From the NCBI GenBank assembly GCA_031935845.1, contig JAJBWA010000092.1, positions 1-6,363 of the forward strand: a stretch of DNA of 6,363 nt, read 5' to 3'. Position numbers and translations under genes: made by a program. Of the stretch, positions 1-5,849 are shown piece after piece. The DNA is from UBA9732 sp031935845 (GTDB lineage Bacteria > Spirochaetota > Spirochaetia > Sphaerochaetales > Sphaerochaetaceae). The notes below the pieces were generated by a model, which searched no databases, was not told the origin of the DNA, and was given only the letters and a program-made list of their open reading frames with translations. Each line of letters starts with the position of its first letter. Positions within the stretch are counted from its first letter, which is position 1.

Positions 1-2
1 GC

Positions 3-707
3 CCGAGTACCGGGGACCTCAGGAAGCTTTCCGCAAAGAAGATAGTCGGGGAGATGAACAGCCAGCACCATGTCACGGTAGACGGCTATGTCCTTCCCGA
101 TTCTCCATACAACCTACGCAAGCAGGGCATCCACAATGAGGAAGCACTGCTTCACGGATTCAACGACCAGGAGAGCGGTCCGTTCATCATCTTCGACAAG
201 ACGAATCTCAGGAACTATGAGTCCAAGATCCGCTCATACTTCGGGGATTCTGCGGACGATGTCCTGAAGGTCTACAACGCCACCACAGACAAGGAAGCCG
301 CAGCATACTGGGCCGAAGTCTACGGTGCCGTGTTCTTCAACTACCCGCACTACTGCCTGAACAGGCTTGCGGTGAGCGAGGGGATTCCGGTATACGAATA
401 CCTGTTCACCAAGAAGAACAAGAGCCTGTCTTCCTGGCACAGCGGGGAGCTCAAGTATGCATTCCACCGCATTCCCGAGGATTCGGACCTGTATGACGAA
501 GCCGACAGGAAGCTCAGCGACATCATGCATGCCTACTGGGTCAATTTCGCAAGGACAGGTGATCCCAACGGTCCCGGTCTGCCTGTTTTCGGACAGAACG
601 CCGGTTCGGAAATGATAATGGAGCTGGGAGACAACGTGGGGATGATAAAGGAGCCGTATCTTGCCTTCTACGGCATCATGGACGGAAAACAGGGGTTTGA
701 CCTCTGA
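3..707 (+). CDS. Type B carboxylesterase, C-terminal part (5' end outside window)
   Basis: Partial gene: the frame is open to the left edge, so the ATG at 54 is internal, not the start; about 234 residues are visible. It resembles the C-terminal half of the carboxylesterase/para-nitrobenzyl esterase family (alpha/beta hydrolase), which hydrolyses carboxylic esters. Seen: the block VDGYVLPDSP (from about base 81), then GFNDQESGPF, whose Glu (bases 171-173) fits the acid of the triad, and SWHSGELKYAF, whose His (438-440) fits the catalytic histidine. Glu and His are 89 residues apart, as expected for this family. The later NFARTGDPNGPG is also a typical C-terminal family block. The Ser nucleophile and any signal peptide lie upstream, so location and activity cannot be judged. 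It ends 39 bp before the PreA-like gene, but a promoter predicted across its stop codon may uncouple the two. Family call secure; substrate unknown. Confidence 0.88.
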   Translation, partial: PSTGDLRKLSAKKIVGEMNSQHHVTVDGYVLPDSPYNLRKQGIHNEEALLHGFNDQESGPFIIFDKTNLRNYESKIRSYFGDSADDVLKVYNATTDKEAAAYWAEVYGAVFFNYPHYCLNRLAVSEGIPVYEYLFTKKNKSLSSWHSGELKYAFHRIPEDSDLYDEADRKLSDIMHAYWVNFARTGDPNGPGLPVFGQNAGSEMIMELGDNVGMIKEPYLAFYGIMDGKQGFDL

Positions 708-725
708 GTGATACTGTATTACAGT
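697..725 (+). promoter_or_regulatory. Predicted sigma70-type promoter for the preA-like operon
   Basis: TTGACC (697-702, five of six consensus bases) is followed after 17 bp by TACAGT (720-725, four of six). The -35 ends just before the esterase stop codon. Transcription would start near 732, giving a leader of only about 15 nt with the ribosome binding site near its 5' end. Optimal spacing supports it; there is no experimental evidence, and readthrough from the esterase gene is not excluded. Confidence 0.5.
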
Positions 726-726
726 A
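712..726. promoter_or_regulatory. 15-bp perfect palindrome, operator-like
   Basis: TACTGTA-T-TACAGTA: two perfect 7-bp arms around one central base. It covers the predicted -10 element, the usual place for a repressor operator. A one-base centre makes it a poor RNA hairpin (best form is a 5-bp AT-rich stem with a 5-nt loop), so a protein-binding site is more likely than a terminator. The inner CTGT/ACAG half-sites recall LexA boxes, but their 3-bp spacing is not the enterobacterial LexA spacing. The binding protein is unknown and no regulator gene is in the window. Confidence 0.5.
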
Positions 727-733
727 CATACCT

Positions 734-740
734 AAGGAGA
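734..740 (+). promoter_or_regulatory. Ribosome binding site fixing the start of the PreA-like gene
   Basis: AAGGAGA lies 6 nt before the ATG at 747. This decides the start there rather than at the in-frame GTG at 708, which directly follows the esterase stop, has no such site and would translate the predicted promoter and palindrome. The residues before the ATG at 747 also do not look like the family. Confidence 0.8.
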
Positions 741-746
741 AATATC

Positions 747-2249
747 ATGCAGCAGTACAAGTTTGACGAGTCCGAAGTAAGCCGTTGTCTTCTCTGTGCA
801 GACCCCAAGTGTACCAAGGCCTGCCCGCAGCATGCCGATGTAGGCAACATCCTCAGGAACCTTTTCTTCGAAGACTACTACAATGCCGCCGACAGGATCA
901 GCAGCATAGACTGCACGTACTGCAATGCTCCATGCGAGAAGGCGTGTGTCCTCTCCGCCAAGAACAATCCGGTAAAGATACGTGAAATCTTCGTTGACGT
1001 GAAGGCTACTTCTCCGCTTCTTCCCGAAAGAAAGATCCGGGACATCGACCTCACCACGGACATCTGCGGAGTCAGGCTTGAGAACCCGTTCATGCTGTCG
1101 TCATCAGTCGTAGCCAGCACATACGACATGTGTGCCCGCGCATTCGACGCAGGCTGGGCCGGAGTTGCGTTCAAGACGATCTGCAACTTCCCGCAGCATG
1201 AGGCTTCCCCCAGATTCTCCGCCATACACAACCACGCAAACTCATTCTGCGGCTTCAAGAACATCGAGCAGCTTTCCGACCACAGCGTGAAGGAGAACAT
1301 GGAAATTTTCCGCAAACTCAAGAAAAAGTATCCTTCAAAGGTCATCGTTGCATCCATCATGGGCCAGAACGAGGAGGAATGGACCGCACTTGCGCGTGAG
1401 TGCGAGGAAAACGGTGCCAACGTGATAGAGTGCAACTTCTCCTGTCCAAACCTAGAGGAAACCGGACTGGGTGTTACCATCGGTCAGTCTCCCGACCTTG
1501 TGGAGCGCTTCACAAGGGCCACCAAGAAGGGTACCAGCCTTCCTGTTCTGGCCAAGCTGACGCCGAACATCACGGATATGGTTCCCATCGCAATTGCCGC
1601 AAAACGCGGAGGTGCCGACGGAATCGCAGCAATCAACACGATCAATTCCATCACCGGAGTCAATATCGACACCCTTGTTGCCGAGCCAGCCGTGCAGGGA
1701 AAGTCGATAGTGGGAGGATATTCGGGTGCGGCGGTCAAGCCGATTGCGCTTAGGTTCATCTCTGACCTTTCGAACTGCAGCGAGCTCAAAGGACTTCACA
1801 TCAGCGGAATGGGCGGAATCGAGACATGGCGCGACGCCCTGGAGTTCCTGCTCCTCGGAGCCGGAAGCCTGCAGGTCACGACTTCGGTCATGCAGTACGG
1901 CTACAGGATAATCGAGGATCTGCTGGGCGGACTCAAGAACTACATGAGGGCCAAAGGAATCCACAGGGTTTCGGATCTCATCGGAGGAGCCAGCCAGACC
2001 GTCGTCGATCACCAGAGCATCGAGCGTGACATAATCCAGTTCCCGGTATTCGACAAGGACAAGTGCGTCGGTTGCGGCAGATGCTACATATCGTGCATGG
2101 ACGGCGGACACCAGGCCATAGAATTCGATCCGGAAACAAGGACACCCAGGCTCAACGGCGCCAGGTGCGTCGGATGTCATCTCTGCCGTCTGGTCTGCCC
2201 GGCAAAGGCCATAGGAGTGGCTCCGAAGGTGCTCAGGAAGGACACATGA
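747..2249 (+). CDS. PreA-like dihydropyrimidine dehydrogenase-family Fe-S flavoprotein with extra N-terminal Fe-S domain
   Basis: A 500-residue predicted cytoplasmic protein, closest to the PreA subunit of NAD-dependent dihydropyrimidine dehydrogenase (DPD), which interconverts uracil or thymine and the 5,6-dihydro forms. Domains in order: an N-terminal region with eight Cys (C14, C17, C22, C26, C56, C59, C63, C67) like the Fe-S domain of DPD; an FMN-binding TIM barrel of the dihydroorotate dehydrogenase type (about 95-400); and a C-terminal ferredoxin with two 4Fe-4S motifs (C440/443/446/450 and C474/477/480/484). The barrel keeps NFSCPN (N230, S232, C233), where C233 matches the catalytic Cys of DPD, and N297-T298 in AAINTINS. 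The FAD and NADPH domains that separate these parts in full DPD are absent, so electrons must come from another protein. Its ATGA overlap with the phosphatase gene implies coupled translation. Family sure; pyrimidine as substrate is not, since no hydantoinase or ureidopropionase gene is nearby. Confidence 0.85.
   Translation: MQQYKFDESEVSRCLLCADPKCTKACPQHADVGNILRNLFFEDYYNAADRISSIDCTYCNAPCEKACVLSAKNNPVKIREIFVDVKATSPLLPERKIRDIDLTTDICGVRLENPFMLSSSVVASTYDMCARAFDAGWAGVAFKTICNFPQHEASPRFSAIHNHANSFCGFKNIEQLSDHSVKENMEIFRKLKKKYPSKVIVASIMGQNEEEWTALARECEENGANVIECNFSCPNLEETGLGVTIGQSPDLVERFTRATKKGTSLPVLAKLTPNITDMVPIAIAAKRGGADGIAAINTINSITGVNIDTLVAEPAVQGKSIVGGYSGAAVKPIALRFISDLSNCSELKGLHISGMGGIETWRDALEFLLLGAGSLQVTTSVMQYGYRIIEDLLGGLKNYMRAKGIHRVSDLIGGASQTVVDHQSIERDIIQFPVFDKDKCVGCGRCYISCMDGGHQAIEFDPETRTPRLNGARCVGCHLCRLVCPAKAIGVAPKVLRKDT
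2235..2249 (+). promoter_or_regulatory. RBS and ATGA start/stop overlap (translational coupling)
   Basis: AGGAAGG (2235-2241) precedes the ATG at 2246 by 4 nt, and that ATG overlaps the TGA of the preceding gene (2247-2249). This fixes the start of the phosphatase: the frame is open further upstream to 2063, but that extension reads through the ferredoxin coding region in another frame, and the membrane segment begins properly only after 2246. Confidence 0.75.
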
Positions 2250-3865
2250 AGATTCCTCTAATCAAGGCCACCCGAAGCATAGCATTCAAGAGCATCGCCG
2301 TGATCGTCCTGATTCTGGCGGTATTCTCCGTAGTCATATGTGCCATCGGTTACGACGGATTCACTGATGCACTGGTGGATCAGTACACCACGGACGCCTT
2401 CATGGCGGCCAACGTCTCTACAATCATGCTTCGGCCCGAAATGATCGACTACTACATGATCGACGGGGGCGACAACTACAACTGGTACAACGTCTACGAC
2501 CTGCTCAAGAACACCTGCAATTCCACGGGTGTCGAGTTCATCTACGTGATAAAGGTGGACCAGACGGACTACAACCACATCACGTTCGTGTTCTCGGCGA
2601 AGAATTCGGACAGCATCTACGATGAGTTTCCCTGCGGTTATGTGAGGGAGACCACGAACGATGAATACCGCAATGCCTACCGTGCCCTGTACGAGGGAAC
2701 CTTGGAAAGCACCTCCGTCATGAGGGACTCCGGGAACCTCAGCACCGGACGCCACATCACGGTCATGATTCCACTCAGGGACGGAAACGAGACCACGGCC
2801 ATCATCTGCGTGCAGGTCCAGCTGGACAAGCTCGAGAAAGCCAGAAGCACATATGTCAGGAATGTCGTGATAGTCCTGGTCATACTTGCAATAGTAGTCA
2901 TCGTAACACAGGGTCTCTACCTGAATTCGGTGCTGCTCAGACCGGTCAAGACGATAACCGCCGAGTCTTCCAGATTCGCACGTGAGAGCGTCAAGCGGAA
3001 GAAGAAGCTGACGAAGTCCATCAGGAACAAGGACGACGAGATTGCTCTTCTGGCGGACTCGATAGACCACATGGAGACCCAGATAGTCGACTACATAAGC
3101 AACATCACGGCCATCACCGCAGAGAAGCAGAGGATCAGTACCGAGCTGTCCCTGGCCGCCCGCATCCAGGCCGATGCCCTGCCGAGCAAGTTCCCGGCAT
3201 TCCCGGAAAGAAACGAGTTCGACCTCTATGCCTCAATGAACCCTGCAAAGGAAGTCGGCGGTGACTACTATGACTTCTTCTTTGTGGATGACGACCATCT
3301 GTGCCTGTTCATCGCCGATGTCTCGGGCAAGGGAATCCCTGCGGCACTGTTCATGATGAGCACCAAGAACGTGCTTTCAAGCAACGCCATGAAGAGCCTG
3401 TCTCCGGCGGAGATACTGGAGAACACGAACGATATCGTCGCAAAGAACATGCAGGACATGTTCGTGACGGTGTGGCTGGGAATACTTGAGATTTCCACTG
3501 GAAAGCTCGTGGCGTCCAATGCCGGACATGAGTTCCCGGTCATCAGGCAGCCCGACGGAAAGTTCGAGGTGTTCGAGGATGTCCACGGACCTTTCATCGG
3601 AGGTTTCCAAGGCGTGAAGTACACCGATTATGAGATAAAGCTCGGCCATGGTGCAAGACTGTTCGTCTACACGGACGGCGTGCCTGAGGCTACGGACAGG
3701 AAGAACGACATGTTCGGAATGGAGCGTCTGGTAGATGCGCTGAATGAGGCGCCCGAGGCCTCACCGGAGAAGCTTCTGGAAAACGTCAGGACTTCGGTCG
3801 ACAGATTCGTAAAGGATGCGGAGCAGTTCGATGATCTTACGATGCTCTGCCTTGAATACAAGTGA
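2246..3865 (+). CDS. Membrane sensor with HAMP linker and SpoIIE/RsbU-type PP2C serine phosphatase
   Basis: A 539-residue predicted inner-membrane signalling protein. Order: short cytoplasmic N-terminus; TM1 about 14-35; extracytoplasmic domain about 36-203, possibly Cache-like (inferred from size and layout), with C91 and C130; TM2 about 207-226; a HAMP-like linker (RPVKTITAE to DDEIALLADSI); a helical, probably coiled-coil stretch to about 310; then the PP2C phosphatase (about 315-539). The phosphatase keeps its metal-binding motifs: VGGDYYD (D340), ADVSGKG (D358), YTDG (D477) and FDDLTML (D529, D530), so it should be active. Members of this family dephosphorylate STAS anti-sigma-antagonist proteins in partner-switching pathways. 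No STAS protein or RsbW-like kinase is present here, so the target is unknown. It lies between an Fe-S flavoenzyme and PaaK, overlapping the first and 9 bp from the second, which suggests that its ligand relates to this pathway. Phosphatase call is firm; sensor-domain class is not. Confidence 0.92.
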   Translation: MKIPLIKATRSIAFKSIAVIVLILAVFSVVICAIGYDGFTDALVDQYTTDAFMAANVSTIMLRPEMIDYYMIDGGDNYNWYNVYDLLKNTCNSTGVEFIYVIKVDQTDYNHITFVFSAKNSDSIYDEFPCGYVRETTNDEYRNAYRALYEGTLESTSVMRDSGNLSTGRHITVMIPLRDGNETTAIICVQVQLDKLEKARSTYVRNVVIVLVILAIVVIVTQGLYLNSVLLRPVKTITAESSRFARESVKRKKKLTKSIRNKDDEIALLADSIDHMETQIVDYISNITAITAEKQRISTELSLAARIQADALPSKFPAFPERNEFDLYASMNPAKEVGGDYYDFFFVDDDHLCLFIADVSGKGIPAALFMMSTKNVLSSNAMKSLSPAEILENTNDIVAKNMQDMFVTVWLGILEISTGKLVASNAGHEFPVIRQPDGKFEVFEDVHGPFIGGFQGVKYTDYEIKLGHGARLFVYTDGVPEATDRKNDMFGMERLVDALNEAPEASPEKLLENVRTSVDRFVKDAEQFDDLTMLCLEYK

Positions 3866-3874
3866 GTTCGGAAA

Positions 3875-5173
3875 ATGGAAAAGTACTACAGCAAAGAGTT
3901 TGAATGCATGCCCCGGGATCAGATCCGGGAACTTCAGAGCCGGAGGCTCGTCGCTCAGGTCAGGTTTGTCTGGGACAATGTCCCTTACTACCGCCGCAAG
4001 ATGGAGGAGCAGGGAGTCACACCTGATGACATCAGGGGAATCGATGATATTTCCAGGCTTCCGTTCCTCAAGAAGGATGACCTGAGGGATTCCTATCCCG
4101 ACGGACTTCGCGGAGTTCCGGTAAAGGACGTGGTCAGGATCCACTCCACAAGCGGAACCACCGGCAAGCGCGTGGTGGCCTACTACACCAGGGACGACAT
4201 CGACCTCTGGGACACCTGCGTGGCCAGAGCCCTCTGCGCCGCAGACATCTCCGATGAGGATGTGGTGCAGGTCTGCTACGGGTACGGCCTGTTCACCGGA
4301 GGCCTGGGACTTCACGGCGGTGCCGAGAAGCTGGGCTGCATGGTTCTGCCCATGTCTTCCGGAAGTACCGACAGACAGCTTCAGTTCATGGAAGACCTCA
4401 AGTCCACAGTCCTCTGCTGTACGCCTTCATACGCGGCATACCTTGCCGAGACCATCAACGAGAAGGGCCTCAGGGACAGAATCAGACTCAGACGCGGAAT
4501 ATTCGGAGCCGAGGCATGGTCCGAGGACATGAGGGCCTCCATCGAGCATGATCTTGGAATCAAGGCCCACGACATCTACGGACTCACGGAGCTCAGCGGT
4601 CCCGGCGTTGCCTATGAATGCAGCGTCCAGCACGGCATGCACATCAACGAGGACCATTTCTACGCCGAGATCATCGATCCCGACACATGTGAACCGCTGC
4701 CGCTCGGATCCAAGGGAGAGCTCGTGATCACGTCGCTGACCAAGAAGGGCTTCCCGCTCCTGAGGTACCGTACACGCGACATCTGCATCCTGAGTGCGGA
4801 CAAGTGTGCCTGCGGAAGGACATTCGTCAAGATGTCCAGGCCGATGGGCCGCAGCGACGACATGCTCATCGTCAAGGGTGTGAACGTGTTCCCGTCACAG
4901 ATCGAGACCGTCCTCATCCAGCAGGGCTATGCCGCAAACTACCAGATCATCGTGGACAGGGTGAACAACAGCGATACGCTTGATGTCCTGATCGAGATGA
5001 ACGCAGAGAACTTCTCCGACAGCCTGAGCAAGATTACCGCAAAGGAGAAGGCTCTGGTGGCCGAGCTCAAGTCCATGCTCGGAATCTATGCAAACGTGCA
5101 CCTGGTGGCTCCCAAGTCCATCACCAGAAGTGAGGGCAAGGCCGTCAGGATCATCGACAAGAGAAAAATCTGA
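3875..5173 (+). CDS. paaK: Phenylacetate-CoA ligase (PaaK family)
   Basis: A 432-residue adenylate-forming enzyme, normal length for the family. It would activate phenylacetate or a related aryl acid: acid + ATP + CoA gives acyl-CoA + AMP + PPi, in the cytoplasm. Seen: P-loop STSGTTGK (91-98), YGYGLFTGGLGLHGGAE, CCTPSYAAYLAE, DIYGLTEL (233-240, with E239), the RYRTRD block (297-302; D302 is the likely ribose-binding Asp), CACGR (311-315), GRSDDMLIVKGVNVFPSQIE at the domain hinge, and C-terminal EGKAVRIIDK, whose K422 is the likely catalytic Lys. The start at 3875 gives the usual family N-terminus; the SD before it is weak, so translation probably depends on coupling to the phosphatase gene ending 9 bp upstream. 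An ACT-domain gene follows after 13 bp, the usual partner in anaerobes, where the ligase is often linked to indolepyruvate:ferredoxin oxidoreductase (not in this window). The exact aryl substrate cannot be read from the sequence. Confidence 0.93.
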   Translation: MEKYYSKEFECMPRDQIRELQSRRLVAQVRFVWDNVPYYRRKMEEQGVTPDDIRGIDDISRLPFLKKDDLRDSYPDGLRGVPVKDVVRIHSTSGTTGKRVVAYYTRDDIDLWDTCVARALCAADISDEDVVQVCYGYGLFTGGLGLHGGAEKLGCMVLPMSSGSTDRQLQFMEDLKSTVLCCTPSYAAYLAETINEKGLRDRIRLRRGIFGAEAWSEDMRASIEHDLGIKAHDIYGLTELSGPGVAYECSVQHGMHINEDHFYAEIIDPDTCEPLPLGSKGELVITSLTKKGFPLLRYRTRDICILSADKCACGRTFVKMSRPMGRSDDMLIVKGVNVFPSQIETVLIQQGYAANYQIIVDRVNNSDTLDVLIEMNAENFSDSLSKITAKEKALVAELKSMLGIYANVHLVAPKSITRSEGKAVRIIDKRKI

Positions 5174-5174
5174 C

Positions 5175-5180
5175 AGGAGG
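5175..5180 (+). promoter_or_regulatory. Strong ribosome binding site for the ACT-domain gene
   Basis: AGGAGG, full consensus, begins 1 nt after the paaK stop codon and stands 6 nt before the ATG at 5187. It fixes that start: the same frame is open back to 5088, but there it overlaps paaK and gives unrelated residues. Confidence 0.85.
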
Positions 5181-5186
5181 GTTTTT

Positions 5187-5618
5187 ATGAAAGTAAGACA
5201 GATTTCGGTTTTCCTTGAGAACAGGTCGGGTCAGCTTGCGCACATCTGCAGGATCATTGCGGATGCAGGTATCAACATGAAGGCCCTCAATATTGCAGAG
5301 ACATCGGACTACGGGGTGCTGAGGCTCATAACCAACAAGCCTGCAAAGACCGTGGAAGTCCTTTCAAATGATGGACTTGTGTGCAGCAAGACCGATGTCG
5401 TTGCAATCAGCGTGCCCAACGTTCCCGGCGGTCTTTCAAAGGTCCTGGACATCATTGCGGGCAAGGACATAAGCATCGAGTACATGTACTCCATGCTTGG
5501 CAATGATGCCGAACAGAACGCCATCATGGTCTTCCAGACAGGAGAGGACGAGAAAGTGTTCTCCAAGGCCGGACTGCATGTCCTCACGGCCGATGATCTG
5601 GGGATTTATGAAGCCTGA
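5187..5618 (+). CDS. Tandem ACT-domain protein, PaaK-associated
   Basis: A 143-residue predicted cytoplasmic protein made almost wholly of two ACT domains, about 3-66 and 71-138. The first has the typical turn ENRSGQLAHICRIIADAGIN (G15, L17, G28), the second VPNVPGGLSKVLDIIAGKDI (G81, G82, L83). ACT domains bind small ligands, usually amino acids, at domain interfaces. There is no catalytic domain, so the protein most likely senses a ligand or modulates a partner. Stand-alone two-ACT proteins of this size are commonly encoded beside phenylacetate-CoA ligase genes, as here (13-bp gap). A reasonable inference is that it senses an aromatic amino acid or aryl acid and adjusts PaaK or its pathway, but this is not shown by the sequence. 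It appears to be the last gene of the operon; a 231-bp gap follows. Family call sure, function open. Confidence 0.9.
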   Translation: MKVRQISVFLENRSGQLAHICRIIADAGINMKALNIAETSDYGVLRLITNKPAKTVEVLSNDGLVCSKTDVVAISVPNVPGGLSKVLDIIAGKDISIEYMYSMLGNDAEQNAIMVFQTGEDEKVFSKAGLHVLTADDLGIYEA

Positions 5619-5658
5619 CTGCAAGGCCAAGTGGGATTTTTACAAACTGAAAAAGTTT

Positions 5659-5687
5659 TTCATCATTTCAATGCCGGAAAATATAAT
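5659..5687 (+). promoter_or_regulatory. Possible promoter with perfect TATAAT box
   Basis: TATAAT at 5682-5687 matches the -10 consensus exactly; TTCATC (5659-5664) at 17 bp spacing is a poor -35 (three of six). The surroundings are AT-rich, so a chance match is possible. If real, transcription would start near 5694 and the last gene would have a leader of about 155 nt holding the inverted repeats and hairpin described below. Confidence 0.35.
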
Positions 5688-5717
5688 TAATTTCCTCAAA
5701 TAAATTAGCGGAATTTC

Positions 5718-5743
5718 ATGACAAAAACACGTCTCAGTGTCAT
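5718..5743. repeat. Inverted repeat ATGACA-N14-TGTCAT
   Basis: Perfect 6-bp arms at 5718-5723 and 5738-5743; an inner ACAC (5727-5730)/GTGT (5737-5740) pair could form a competing smaller hairpin. It sits just upstream of the GC hairpin. It may be an operator or part of an RNA leader, or chance. Confidence 0.3.
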
Positions 5744-5816
5744 AAAAACGGCCTTTCGAGGGCCTTTGAGTGCGTTCTTCACCTTCTTGGCGGTCTCAAG
5801 AATGTCTATGCTTTAA
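5718..5816 (+). CDS. Possible small ORF, 32 codons (doubtful)
   Basis: ATG at 5718 to TAA at 5814-5816 encodes a 32-residue peptide with a basic start (MTKTRLSVIK) and a more hydrophobic second half (PLSAFFTFLAVS). Its Shine-Dalgarno is weak (GCGGA ending 6-7 nt before the ATG), and it spans the inverted repeat and the GC hairpin, so it may be a chance ORF in a non-coding leader. It could instead be a leader peptide for the exported protein gene. No family recognised. Confidence 0.15.
   Translation: MTKTRLSVIKTAFRGPLSAFFTFLAVSRMSML
5744..5767. terminator. GC hairpin, terminator-like (stronger on the minus strand)
   Basis: The stem at 5750-5764 (GGCCTT/GAGGCC-type pairing with one G-U pair and a UCG loop) is flanked by A5 on the left and TTT on the right. 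On the plus strand the U-tract is only UUU, so it would be a modest terminator for the operon ending at 5618. Read on the minus strand the same stem is followed by GTTTTT, a better intrinsic terminator, although no minus-strand gene is visible. It may act in both directions, or as an attenuator if transcription starts near 5694. Confidence 0.5.
5784..5802. repeat. Inverted repeat TTCTTG-N7-CAAGAA
   Basis: Perfect 6-bp arms (5784-5789, 5797-5802) with a 7-base spacer, 48 bp before the start of the exported protein gene. The position suits an operator or an mRNA leader stem. The nearby promoter signals here (TTGGCG at 5787, TATGCT at 5807) are poorly spaced, so I do not call a promoter from them. 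Confidence 0.3.
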
Positions 5817-5835
5817 GTGTAAGTAAAAACCTGAC

Positions 5836-5842
5836 AAGGAGG
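5836..5842 (+). promoter_or_regulatory. Very strong ribosome binding site of the exported protein gene
   Basis: AAGGAGG, full complement to the 16S rRNA tail, 7 nt before the ATG at 5850. It fixes this start, which also opens the signal peptide. Confidence 0.85.
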
Positions 5843-5849
5843 AGACGAG

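Noticed and set aside
708..746. GTG start at 708 extending the PreA-like protein by 13 residues
   Set aside because: The clear SD at 734-740 serves the ATG at 747; the extension has no SD and overlaps the predicted promoter and palindrome.
1452..2180. 242-codon open frame on the minus strand opposite the PreA-like gene
   Set aside because: Antisense shadow of a well-conserved Fe-S flavoprotein; no recognisable domain.
2063..2245. Long N-terminal extension of the phosphatase frame
   Set aside because: It lies in another frame of the ferredoxin-coding region; its Arg-rich residues are not family-like, and the ATG at 2246 has an SD and leads directly into TM1.
2258..3070. 270-codon open frame on the minus strand opposite the phosphatase
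   Set aside because: Low-complexity, His/Val/Asp-rich translation typical of antisense to a GC-biased gene; the plus strand encodes clear TM and PP2C motifs.
5088..5186. Upstream extension of the ACT protein into paaK
   Set aside because: It overlaps paaK in another frame; the consensus SD at 5175-5180 fixes the ATG at 5187.
5644..5661. A-tract/T-tract inverted repeat (GAAAAA-G-TTTTTC) just after the operon as a terminator
   Set aside because: The stem would be almost entirely A-U with little or no loop, too weak for a convincing intrinsic terminator.
5676..5695. Imperfect palindrome GGAAA...TTTCC around the TATAAT
   Set aside because: Only 5-bp arms in very AT-rich DNA; likely chance.
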